Under the pieces are notes generated by a model. That model was not told where the DNA came from and searched no databases. It saw only the letters and a program-made list of their open reading frames with translations. Below are positions 56,739 to 64,000 of a stretch of DNA of 64,000 bases, piece after piece. A program made the translations under genes and the position numbers. Source of the DNA: JADZAI01 sp046348585 (GTDB taxonomy: Bacteria > Pseudomonadota > Alphaproteobacteria > Micropepsales > Micropepsaceae); assembly GCA_046348585.1 (NCBI GenBank), contig JAXMDZ010000003.1:1-64000 (forward strand), given 5' to 3'. Position 1 is the stretch's first letter. Each line of letters begins with the position of its first letter.

Positions 56739-56767
56739 GGCGCCAGATCGCATGAGCGTTTGGGGCC

Positions 56768-57823
56768 GTGCAAGGCCTCTGCTATTCATCCCGCAACAGC
56801 GAACCCGGTCCCCGTCCCTTGCCCAGCCGTACCCCAGTCCCGTCCACGCTCTGGCCCGACGAAACCGGCGTCCCGGTCTATCTGGCGCCGATGTCCGGGC
56901 TGACCGATCGCGCCTTCCGCCGGATCGCGCGCCGGTTCGGCGCGAGCATGGTGGTGAGCGAGATGGTCGCCAGCGACCGGCTGGCGAGCGGCGCGGAAGA
57001 CGAGATCGCCAAGTGCGACAACGACACGCCGGGCGCGCCGATCGTCGTTCAGCTCGCGGCCTGCGATCCTCGCTGGATCAGGGAAGCCGCGATCCGGGCC
57101 GAAGGCGGCGGCGCGTCGGCGATCGACATCAACATGGGCTGTCCCGCCAAGCGCGTGGTGGGCGGGCTGGCGGGTTCCGCCCTGATGCGGGATATCGCAC
57201 ACGCCGCCACGCTGATCCGCGCGGTGGTCGAGGCGGTGCGGGTGCCGGTCAGCGTCAAGATGAGGCTCGGCTGGGACGACCGGACGCGCAATGCGCTGAC
57301 GCTGGCGCGGGTCGCGGAGGACATCGGCGTGCGGCTGGTGTCGGTTCACGGCCGCACGCGGTGCCAGTTCTACACGGGCCGGGCGGACTGGGATGCGGTC
57401 GGCGAGGTGGTGCAGGGCGTCTCGATCCCGGTGCTGGTCAACGGCGATATCGCGGATGCGGCGAGCGGCGTCGCGGCGCTGGCGCAGTCGGGCGCGGCGG
57501 GGCTGATGATCGGCCGCTCGGCCATCGGACGGCCCTGGCTGCTCGGTCAGGTCCGGAGCCGCCTTGAGGGGACGGCCTATGCCGAACCGGACCGGGCCGC
57601 GAAATACGCGGCGATGATCGAGCATCTCGATCTATCGGCAAGCCTCTATGGCGCGCGGCGGGGCGTCCTGAAGTTCCGCACCCATCTGGCGGCCTATCTC
57701 AAGGGGCTTGGCGTTTCGCCAGCCGAGATTTCCGCCTTGTGCCAGGTGGACGATGCGAGCGGCATCGCGCAGGGGATCGAACGGATCGCCCGGCAGGACG
57801 ATCTCAGCGTGGCCGGCCGATGA
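56768..57823 (+). CDS. dusB: tRNA-dihydrouridine synthase, DusB/NifR3 type
   Basis: 351 aa flavoenzyme reducing uridines in tRNA. Motifs are APMSGLTDRAFRRIARRF, INMGCPAKRVVGGLAGSAL with the catalytic Cys, SVHGRTRCQFYTGRADWD and GLMIGRSAIGRPWLLGQV. As nifR3 it lies upstream of ntrB in Rhodobacter and rhizobia, just as here. The start is uncertain: GTG 56768 opens the frame and TTG 56819 or a later codon are alternatives. The stop overlaps the ntrB start (ATGA). Confidence 0.93.
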   Translation: MQGLCYSSRNSEPGPRPLPSRTPVPSTLWPDETGVPVYLAPMSGLTDRAFRRIARRFGASMVVSEMVASDRLASGAEDEIAKCDNDTPGAPIVVQLAACDPRWIREAAIRAEGGGASAIDINMGCPAKRVVGGLAGSALMRDIAHAATLIRAVVEAVRVPVSVKMRLGWDDRTRNALTLARVAEDIGVRLVSVHGRTRCQFYTGRADWDAVGEVVQGVSIPVLVNGDIADAASGVAALAQSGAAGLMIGRSAIGRPWLLGQVRSRLEGTAYAEPDRAAKYAAMIEHLDLSASLYGARRGVLKFRTHLAAYLKGLGVSPAEISALCQVDDASGIAQGIERIARQDDLSVAGR

Positions 57824-58938
57824 CCCGCACCGCCGCGCCGCGGGAGGACGGGCTGCCGCTTCAGGAGCTGGTGCTCAACGCGATCTCCAACGCCGTGCTG
57901 GTGGTCGATGCCGGGAACCGGATCGTCTATGCCAATCAGGCGGCCGAGCACTTCTTCGGGATGAGCGCGTCGAGCCTTTTGAAGATCGCCATCGAGGACG
58001 CCGTTCCGCACGACAGCCCGCTCGTCTCGCTGATCGCCCAGGCGCGCGCCTCCGGTTCGCCGGTGAGCGAATACGAGGTGGATATCGGAACGCCCCGGAC
58101 CGGCGTCCATCTGACCGACGTTCAGGCCTCGCCGCTGGGCGAGGGCGACGGCCGCTGCCTCGTGCATCTGCAGGAACGCGGCATGGCGCAGAAGATGGAC
58201 CGGCAGCTGATCCATCGCGGCGCGGCGCGCTCGGTTTCGGCGATGTCGGCGATCCTCGCGCACGAGATCAAGAACCCGCTGGCCGGCATTCGCGGCGCGG
58301 CGCAGCTGATCGAGCAGAACGCCAGCGCCGCCGACCGGACGCTGACGCAGCTGATCTGCGAGGAGACGGACCGCATCCGCAAGCTCGTGGACCGGATGGA
58401 GATTTTCGGGGATTCGCGCCGGCTGGAGCGCCATCCGGTGAACATTCACCAGGTGCTCGACCATGTGCGGCGGATCGCCGAGGCGAGCTTCGCCAAGGGC
58501 ATCAGGTTCGTGGAGAATTACGACCCTTCGCTGCCGCCGATTCCGGGCGACCGCGACCAGCTCATCCAGGTGTTCCTCAACCTCACCAAGAACGCCGCCG
58601 ACGCCATCGCCGAAGGCCCCGCGCCGAACGAGGGCGAGATCGTGCTCTCCACCTCCTACCGGCCGGGCGTGCGCCTGTCGGTGCCGGGCAGCGGCGAGCG
58701 GATCGGCCTGCCGCTTGAAGTGCGGGTGCGCGACAATGGCGGCGGCGTGCCGAAGGACATCGAGCCGTATCTGTTCGATCCGTTCGTGACCACCAAGCGC
58801 AACGGGACCGGGCTGGGGCTGGCGCTGGTCGCCAAGATCGTCGGCGACCATGGCGGGGTCATCGAGTGCATGAGCGAACCCAGAAGGACGGTCTTCCGGG
58901 TTCTCCTGCCGTGGCAGGCTGACCAGAGGGCGCGCTGA
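57820..58938 (+). CDS. ntrB: Nitrogen regulation histidine kinase NtrB
   Basis: 372 aa cytoplasmic kinase/phosphatase controlling NtrC in response to nitrogen status through PII. The N-terminal PAS domain is LVLNAISNAVLVVDAGNRIV and YANQAAEHFFGM. The H box is AHEIKNPLAGIRGAAQLIEQ with phospho-His H148. ATP-binding parts are LNLTKNAADAI, VRDNGGGVPKDIEPYLFDPF and GTGLGLALVAKIVGDHGG. The start overlaps the dusB stop, and the end overlaps the ntrC start. Confidence 0.96.
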   Translation: MTRTAAPREDGLPLQELVLNAISNAVLVVDAGNRIVYANQAAEHFFGMSASSLLKIAIEDAVPHDSPLVSLIAQARASGSPVSEYEVDIGTPRTGVHLTDVQASPLGEGDGRCLVHLQERGMAQKMDRQLIHRGAARSVSAMSAILAHEIKNPLAGIRGAAQLIEQNASAADRTLTQLICEETDRIRKLVDRMEIFGDSRRLERHPVNIHQVLDHVRRIAEASFAKGIRFVENYDPSLPPIPGDRDQLIQVFLNLTKNAADAIAEGPAPNEGEIVLSTSYRPGVRLSVPGSGERIGLPLEVRVRDNGGGVPKDIEPYLFDPFVTTKRNGTGLGLALVAKIVGDHGGVIECMSEPRRTVFRVLLPWQADQRAR

Positions 58939-60383
58939 TGTCGGGTGGTACCATTCTCGTCGCCGACGACGACGCCGCGATCCGCACGGTGCTGAGCCAG
59001 GCCCTGGGGCGCGCCGGGTTCGACGTGCGGACCTGCGGCAATGCGGCGACGCTGTGGCGCTGGGTCTCGCAGGGCGACGGCGATCTGGTCGTGACCGACG
59101 TGGTGATGCCTGACGAAAACGGCTTCGAGCTGCTGCCGCGCATCCAGCGCCTGAGGCCCGACCTGCCGGTCGTGGTGATGAGCGCGCAGAACACGCTGCT
59201 GACCGCGATCACGGCGGCCGAGCGCGGGGCCTACGAATACCTGCCCAAGCCGTTCGACCTGAACGAGCTGATCGCCATCGTGAGGCGCGCCCTCGCCGCA
59301 CCCATGCGGAACGACAAGGCCCGCGCGGCGGAGAACGACGACGGGGCCAACCTGCCGCTGATCGGCCGCTCGCCGGCCATGCAGGACGTCTATCGCGTCA
59401 TGGCGCGGCTGATGGGCACCGATCTGACGGTGCTGATCACCGGCGAGAGCGGCACCGGCAAGGAACTGGTGGCGCGCGCGCTGCACGATTACGGCAAGCG
59501 CAAGCGCGGGCCCTTCGTCGCGGTCAACATGGCGGCGATCCCGCGCGAGCTGATCGAAAGCGATCTGTTCGGCCACGAGAAGGGAGCCTTCACCGGCGCA
59601 AGCGCCAGGACCATCGGCCGCTTCGAGCAGGCCGAGGGCGGCACGCTGTTCCTGGACGAGATCGGCGACATGCCGCTCGACGCGCAGACGCGGCTTTTGC
59701 GCGTGCTCCAGCAGGGCGAATACACCGCCGTCGGCGGGCGCAACGCGATCAAGACCAATGTCCGCATCATCGCGGCGACCAATCGCGATCTGAGGCAACT
59801 GGTTCAGCAGTCGCTGTTCCGCGAAGATCTGTATTACCGGCTGAACGTCGTGCCGCTGCGCCTGCCGCCCCTGCGGGAGCGGATCGAGGACGTGCCCGAT
59901 CTGCTGCGGCACTTCCTCACCCAGGCGGCCAATCAGGGTCTGCCCCGCAAGGTCGCCGACATCGAGGCGCTGGACCGGCTGAAGCGCCATAGCTGGCCGG
60001 GCAATGTGCGCGAGCTGGAGAACCTCGCGCAGCGCCTGGCGGCGCTGCACGCCGAGGAAGTGATCACCGCCGCAATCGTCGAGCACGAGCTGGATCTGCC
60101 GAAGGCCGACCGTCCGGCCGCCGCGCCGCGCGAGGATGCGCTGTCGACGGCGATCGAGCGTCATGTGCTCTCGCTGCTCAAGGACGAGTCGCTTGGCAGC
60201 CTGCCCAGCGAGGGACTATACGCGAGCGTGCTGGAGCAGATGGAGCGGCCGCTGCTGTCGGCGGTGCTGGAGGCGACCCGCGGCAACCAGATCCGGGCGG
60301 CGAAAATCCTCGGCCTCAACCGCAATACGCTGCGCAAGAAGCTGAAGGGGCTGGATGTCAGCCTTGTCCATCGCCTGAAGTGA
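58938..60383 (+). CDS. ntrC: Nitrogen regulation response regulator NtrC
   Basis: 481 aa sigma-54 activator. The receiver has phospho-acceptor D54 (LVVTDVVMPDENGF). The AAA+ domain has Walker A GESGTGKELVARALH, the sigma-54 contact motif GAFTGA in HEKGAFTGASART, and Walker B GGTLFLDEIGDMPLDAQTR. The C-terminal Fis-type HTH includes ILGLNRNTLRKKLKGL. It follows ntrB (TGATG overlap) and precedes ntrY by 62 bp. Confidence 0.97.
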   Translation: MSGGTILVADDDAAIRTVLSQALGRAGFDVRTCGNAATLWRWVSQGDGDLVVTDVVMPDENGFELLPRIQRLRPDLPVVVMSAQNTLLTAITAAERGAYEYLPKPFDLNELIAIVRRALAAPMRNDKARAAENDDGANLPLIGRSPAMQDVYRVMARLMGTDLTVLITGESGTGKELVARALHDYGKRKRGPFVAVNMAAIPRELIESDLFGHEKGAFTGASARTIGRFEQAEGGTLFLDEIGDMPLDAQTRLLRVLQQGEYTAVGGRNAIKTNVRIIAATNRDLRQLVQQSLFREDLYYRLNVVPLRLPPLRERIEDVPDLLRHFLTQAANQGLPRKVADIEALDRLKRHSWPGNVRELENLAQRLAALHAEEVITAAIVEHELDLPKADRPAAAPREDALSTAIERHVLSLLKDESLGSLPSEGLYASVLEQMERPLLSAVLEATRGNQIRAAKILGLNRNTLRKKLKGLDVSLVHRLK

Positions 60384-60445
60384 TGCAATAAGGCCACTGC
60401 GTTGCAAAGCGGCAACGAACAAGCGTCGTAACCACTCCGCTGGAC

Positions 60446-62740
60446 ATGGCTACAGAACACGTATCGCCATTGAATATCAGCGACTTGTCTCCGCCCGGCG
60501 GTCTGGGGCAGGCGGACCGGCGCGCAACGCGCTGGTGGGTGCTGGAATTGTCGCTCGGCGCGGTCGCGTCGGCCGTGGCGGTGGCGACCTATCTGATCCT
60601 CAGCGGCGCTACGCCCATCGAGCCCTCGCCGCGCACCGTCGCCCTGCTGCTCATCGGCAATGTCTTCGTGGCGGCGGCGCTGGTCGGGGCGATCGCCTGG
60701 CGGCTCTACAACCTGTCGCGGACGCGGGGCACCGGCGCGGCGGGCGCTCAGCTTCACGTCCGCATGGTGATGGTCTTCGCCGCCATTTCGATCGTGCCGA
60801 CGGTGATGGTCGCGCTGTTCTCGGCCGTGATGCTCAATCTCGGCATCGATTCCTGGTTCAGCGCGCGCGTGAAGACCTCGATCGACAACGCCGCGAGCCT
60901 GGCGCAGGCCTATGTCGCGGAGCAGAAGCTGTCGATGCAGACCGACGTTCTGGCGCTGGCGGCCGACGTCAACCGGCAGCTTTTCCTCGCGGTCAGCGAT
61001 CCGCCCGCGTTCCGCGAATACCTGCTGCGGCAGATCGGCGGCCGCAAGCTGTCGATGGTGGTGATCTACGACGGCAGCGGCAATTACATCGACGCCGTGC
61101 GCAACACCTACATGGTGGAACTGGGGAACCCGCCCACCATCGAGGACTTCAAGCAGGCGAGCATGGGGCTGGTCGTCAATCCGGCCAGCGCCGGCGACGA
61201 CCGGGTGCAGGCGCTGGTGCGGCTGGAGGAGTATTCCGATCGCTATCTGCTTGCGATCCGATACGTCGATTCCAAGATCCTGCAGAACCAGAAGCAGACG
61301 ATCGAGGCGGCGCGGGAATATGAGCGGCTGGAATCCAACCGGACCGGCGTGCAGCTGGCCTTCGCGGCGGTCTATTCGGTCGTCGGCCTTCTGACGCTTC
61401 TGGTGGCGGTCTCGCTCGGCCTCAACGCCGCCAATCGCATCGTCACGCCGATCAGCCGCCTGATCGGCGCGGCCGAACGGGTCAGCAACGGCGATCTGCG
61501 CGCCCGCGTCGAGACGCAGGACGTGACCGGCGAACTCGCCACCCTGAGCAGCGCCTTCAACCGCATGACGGCCGAGCTTCAGAGCCAGCAGGACGAACTC
61601 GTCGAGGCCAAGCGCATCGCCGAGGACCAGCGCCTGTTCGCGGAAGCCGTGCTGACCGGCGTTTCGGCCGGCGTCGTTGGCCTCGATCCATGGGGGCGCG
61701 TCGATTCCGCGAACCCGTCGGCGGAGGCGTTTCTCGGCGTCGCGCCGGGCGGGCTGCACGGCCAGTCGATCAGCGAGATCGCGCCGGAGCTTTCCGCGCT
61801 GCTCGCCGAGGCGCGGGTCAGCATGGACGGGCGCGCCTCGGGCCAGCTCGACCTCGTGCGCGGCGGGCGCACGCGCAATCTTTCGGTCCGGGTGACGTCG
61901 GAGCGCACGGACGGGCGGCGCACCGGCTTCGTCATCACGTTCGACGACATGAGCGACCTCGTGGCCGCCGAGCGTAGCGCCGCCTGGGGCGACATCGCGC
62001 GGCGCATCGCGCACGAGATCAAGAATCCGCTGACCCCCATCCAGCTGTCGGCCGAACGGCTGCGCCGCAAATACGGCAAGGAGATCGTCACCGAGCCCGA
62101 AATCTTCGAGCAGTGCACGCAGACCATCATCCGCCAGGTCGGCGATATCGGCCGCATGGTGGACGAGTTCTCGTCGTTCGCGCGAATGCCGACGCCGACG
62201 ATGCGGGTGGAGGATGCGAGCGAGCTGCTGCGTCAGGCGGTGTTCCTGCAGAGCGTCGGCAACCCCGAGATCGACTACAAGGTGAACATGCCGCCGGAGC
62301 CGGTCCATCTGGTGTGCGACGGCCGTCTGGTGGCGCAGGCGCTGACCAATGTCCTCAAGAACGCCGCGGAATCGGTCGCGACCCGGTTCTCGTCGGACGG
62401 AGAGGACGACCGGACGCATCAGATGTCGCCGGGCGGGAAAATCGAGGCGACGCTCGTGCAGGGCGCGCAGGGCGTGACGGTCGAGATCGTCGACAACGGC
62501 ATCGGCCTGCCGGGGCAGGACCGCGACCGCCTGACCGAGCCTTACGTCACCACGCGCGGGCGCGGCACCGGGCTCGGCCTCGCCATCGTCAAGAAGATCA
62601 TGGAGGACCACGCCGGCTCGATCGCGCTGGTGGATTCTCCCGAGACGGGCGGGGCGAAGGTCACCCTCTCGTTCCCGCTGACCAACAAACCAGTTTCCCA
62701 CGAAGACGGTTCCGATGAGCAAGACGTCAAACTGGCATAG
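60446..62740 (+). CDS. ntrY: Nitrogen/redox sensor kinase NtrY
   Basis: 764 aa membrane histidine kinase. Membrane helices occur at about residues 30-55, 65-92, 104-130 and 307-330, with a large extracytoplasmic region between the third and fourth. Then come HAMP (NRIVTPISRLIGAAERVSNG), a PAS domain (FAEAVLTGVSAGVVGLDPWG), the H box RRIAHEIKNPLTPIQLSAER with H523, and the ATP part VDNGIGLPGQDRDRL and GRGTGLGLAIVKKIMEDHAG. In alphaproteobacteria NtrY responds to nitrate or redox signals and acts on NtrX. The end overlaps ntrX by 26 bases. Confidence 0.96.
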   Translation: MATEHVSPLNISDLSPPGGLGQADRRATRWWVLELSLGAVASAVAVATYLILSGATPIEPSPRTVALLLIGNVFVAAALVGAIAWRLYNLSRTRGTGAAGAQLHVRMVMVFAAISIVPTVMVALFSAVMLNLGIDSWFSARVKTSIDNAASLAQAYVAEQKLSMQTDVLALAADVNRQLFLAVSDPPAFREYLLRQIGGRKLSMVVIYDGSGNYIDAVRNTYMVELGNPPTIEDFKQASMGLVVNPASAGDDRVQALVRLEEYSDRYLLAIRYVDSKILQNQKQTIEAAREYERLESNRTGVQLAFAAVYSVVGLLTLLVAVSLGLNAANRIVTPISRLIGAAERVSNGDLRARVETQDVTGELATLSSAFNRMTAELQSQQDELVEAKRIAEDQRLFAEAVLTGVSAGVVGLDPWGRVDSANPSAEAFLGVAPGGLHGQSISEIAPELSALLAEARVSMDGRASGQLDLVRGGRTRNLSVRVTSERTDGRRTGFVITFDDMSDLVAAERSAAWGDIARRIAHEIKNPLTPIQLSAERLRRKYGKEIVTEPEIFEQCTQTIIRQVGDIGRMVDEFSSFARMPTPTMRVEDASELLRQAVFLQSVGNPEIDYKVNMPPEPVHLVCDGRLVAQALTNVLKNAAESVATRFSSDGEDDRTHQMSPGGKIEATLVQGAQGVTVEIVDNGIGLPGQDRDRLTEPYVTTRGRGTGLGLAIVKKIMEDHAGSIALVDSPETGGAKVTLSFPLTNKPVSHEDGSDEQDVKLA

Positions 62741-64000
62741 GGCGCCGGAGGTACTGGTCGTCGACGACGAAGCGGATATCCGCGAGTTGATCGCCGGCAT
62801 CCTGTCGGACGAGGGCTACGAGACGCGGCTGGCGAAGGACGCCGACGGCGCGCTGGCCGCCGTCAGGGCGCGCCAGCCGGCCATCGTGGTGCTCGACATC
62901 TGGCTTCAGGGCAGCCGGATCGACGGCCTCGCGGTTCTGGAGGAGATCAAGCGCGATTGCCCGGATCTGCCGGTCATCGTCATCTCGGGCCACGGCACCA
63001 TCGAGACCGCCGTCGCGGCGATCAAGCGCGGCGCTTACGATTTCATCGAGAAGCCGTTCAAATCCGACCGGCTGCTGATCCTCGTGGAGCGCGCGCTGGA
63101 ATCGGCGAAGCTGCGCCGCGAGAACGAGGAGCTGCGGCAGCGGTCGAGCGAGGATTTCGATCTCGTCGGGCGCTCCAGCATCATCACGCAGCTTCGCCAG
63201 ACGATCGAGAAGGTCGCGCCGACCGGCAGCCGGGTGCTGATCACCGGGCCGGCGGGGTCGGGCAAGGAAGTCGTGGCGCGGCTCATCCACGCGCGCTCGC
63301 GCCGGGCCCGCAATCCGTTCGTCGCGCTCAACTGCGCCATCATGGCGCCCGACCGGATGGAGCAGGAATTGTTCGGCGTCGAGGGCCAGGACGGGGTCGG
63401 CCGCAAGGTCGGCCTGCTGGAGCAGGCGCATGGCGGAACGCTCTATCTGGACGAAGTGGCGGACATGCCGCTGGAAACCCAGGGCAAGATCCTCAGGGTT
63501 CTGCTGGACCAGACCTTCACGCGCCTCGACGGCGCTCAGCGGGTTCAGGTCGATGTGCGCATCATCTCGTCCTCCAGCCGCGACCTGCGGCGCGAGATCG
63601 CCGACGGGAATCTGCGCGAAGACCTGTTCCACCGGCTTGGCGTCGTGCCGATCCGCGTGCCCTCGCTGGCCGAGCGGCGCGACGACATTCCTTTCCTGGT
63701 CGAGCATTTCCTCAGCCGCTTCGCGCGGATGTATGGGGGACATTCGTGCCGGATCGGCGAGGACGCGATGGCGGCGCTTCAGGCGCATGACTGGCCGGGC
63801 AATGTCCGTCAGCTGCGCAACAATATCGAGCGGCTGGTGATCCTGACCTCCGATCAGCCGGACGCGATGATCAAGGCCGACATGCTGCCGATCGAGGTGA
63901 GTTCGTCCGCGCCCGCCGTGACGCAGGGACCGTCGGGCGAGCACATCATCTCGCTGCCGCTGCGCGAGGCGCGCGAGATGTTCGAGCGCGAATACCTCGT
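62715..64000 (+). CDS. ntrX: Response regulator NtrX, C-terminus cut by window edge
   Basis: 428 codons are present. The receiver contains the acidic pair in VLVVDDEADIRELI and phospho-acceptor D61 in AIVVLDIWLQGSRID. The AAA+ domain has Walker A TGPAGSGKEVVARLIHAR and Walker B GGTLYLDEVADMPLETQGK. The GAFTGA loop for sigma-54 contact is absent; the corresponding segment reads FGVEGQDGVGRKVGLLEQ. NtrX of alphaproteobacteria is known to lack it and often acts with sigma-70. The C-terminal DNA-binding domain is outside the window. ATG 62715 overlaps ntrY. Confidence 0.95.
   Translation, partial: MSKTSNWHRAPEVLVVDDEADIRELIAGILSDEGYETRLAKDADGALAAVRARQPAIVVLDIWLQGSRIDGLAVLEEIKRDCPDLPVIVISGHGTIETAVAAIKRGAYDFIEKPFKSDRLLILVERALESAKLRRENEELRQRSSEDFDLVGRSSIITQLRQTIEKVAPTGSRVLITGPAGSGKEVVARLIHARSRRARNPFVALNCAIMAPDRMEQELFGVEGQDGVGRKVGLLEQAHGGTLYLDEVADMPLETQGKILRVLLDQTFTRLDGAQRVQVDVRIISSSSRDLRREIADGNLREDLFHRLGVVPIRVPSLAERRDDIPFLVEHFLSRFARMYGGHSCRIGEDAMAALQAHDWPGNVRQLRNNIERLVILTSDQPDAMIKADMLPIEVSSSAPAVTQGPSGEHIISLPLREAREMFEREYL

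Noticed and set aside
60161..62800. 879-codon open frame antisense to ntrY
   Set aside because: NtrY is complete on the plus strand, and the antisense product has no recognisable motif.

Overview
The window is a chromosomal segment of a high-GC alphaproteobacterium, most likely from Hyphomicrobiales or a neighbouring order. Supporting evidence: a 5-aminolevulinate synthase HemA, a MucR/Ros regulator, an LdtR-type regulator, a fused IspDF, a PDH E1 beta subunit carrying its own lipoyl domain, the dusB(nifR3)-ntrB-ntrC-ntrY-ntrX block, and the recG | sdhE-mfd arrangement. This is inferred from gene content and order only. Coding density is very high, with many 1-4 base start/stop overlaps. I see no IS elements, phage genes, CRISPR arrays or rRNA.

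Layout. 1-7 kb: mscL (cut by the edge), hemB, a valine-catabolism-like trio (acyl-CoA dehydrogenase, small membrane protein, 3-hydroxyisobutyryl-CoA hydrolase), an LdtR-type regulator, a glycerophosphodiester phosphodiesterase and hemA. 7-14.8 kb: mucR, divergent from a long co-directional run glyA-nrdR-ribD-ribE-ribB(X)-ribH-nusB-thiL and a FliL-like exported protein. 15-19.6 kb: hppA, queA-tgt, tRNA-Lys(UUU).

19.7-25.1 kb is the most unusual part. Five tandem, nearly identical genes encode 89-91 aa exported proteins (signal peptide, Pro/Ala-rich segment, one hydrophobic helix, Asp-rich tail). Most copies have their own promoter-like site and intrinsic terminator. They are followed by a YjbH/GfcD-type outer-membrane protein and a YjbF/GfcB-type lipoprotein. 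The set resembles an expanded yjbEFGH/gfcABCD exopolysaccharide-secretion locus. A UDP-glucuronate-epimerase-like gene lies 1.6 kb further on.

25-34.6 kb is mixed accessory content: an HMG-CoA-synthase-fold/DUF35 fusion that lacks the usual catalytic Cys, the epimerase, a Phd/VapC toxin-antitoxin pair with twin palindromic operators, an SCP2-type thiolase, a protein with a peptidoglycan-binding-like domain and an HExxH (aspzincin-like) domain, a two-gene ABC exporter, and a DUF6285/phosphotransferase pair.

34.6-64 kb is mostly housekeeping: recG, sdhE-mfd, a PH-like membrane protein, an OmpR/EnvZ-type two-component system next to a small exported repeat protein, ftsB, the pyruvate dehydrogenase cluster (pdhA, a MAPEG gene, pdhB, a DUF5076 gene, pdhC, then lpdA), an acyl-ACP/CoA synthetase, lipA and a COQ10-like gene. 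The last part is a cinA-like/pgpA/ispDF minus-strand operon and the nitrogen regulatory operon dusB-ntrBC-ntrYX, cut by the right edge inside ntrX.
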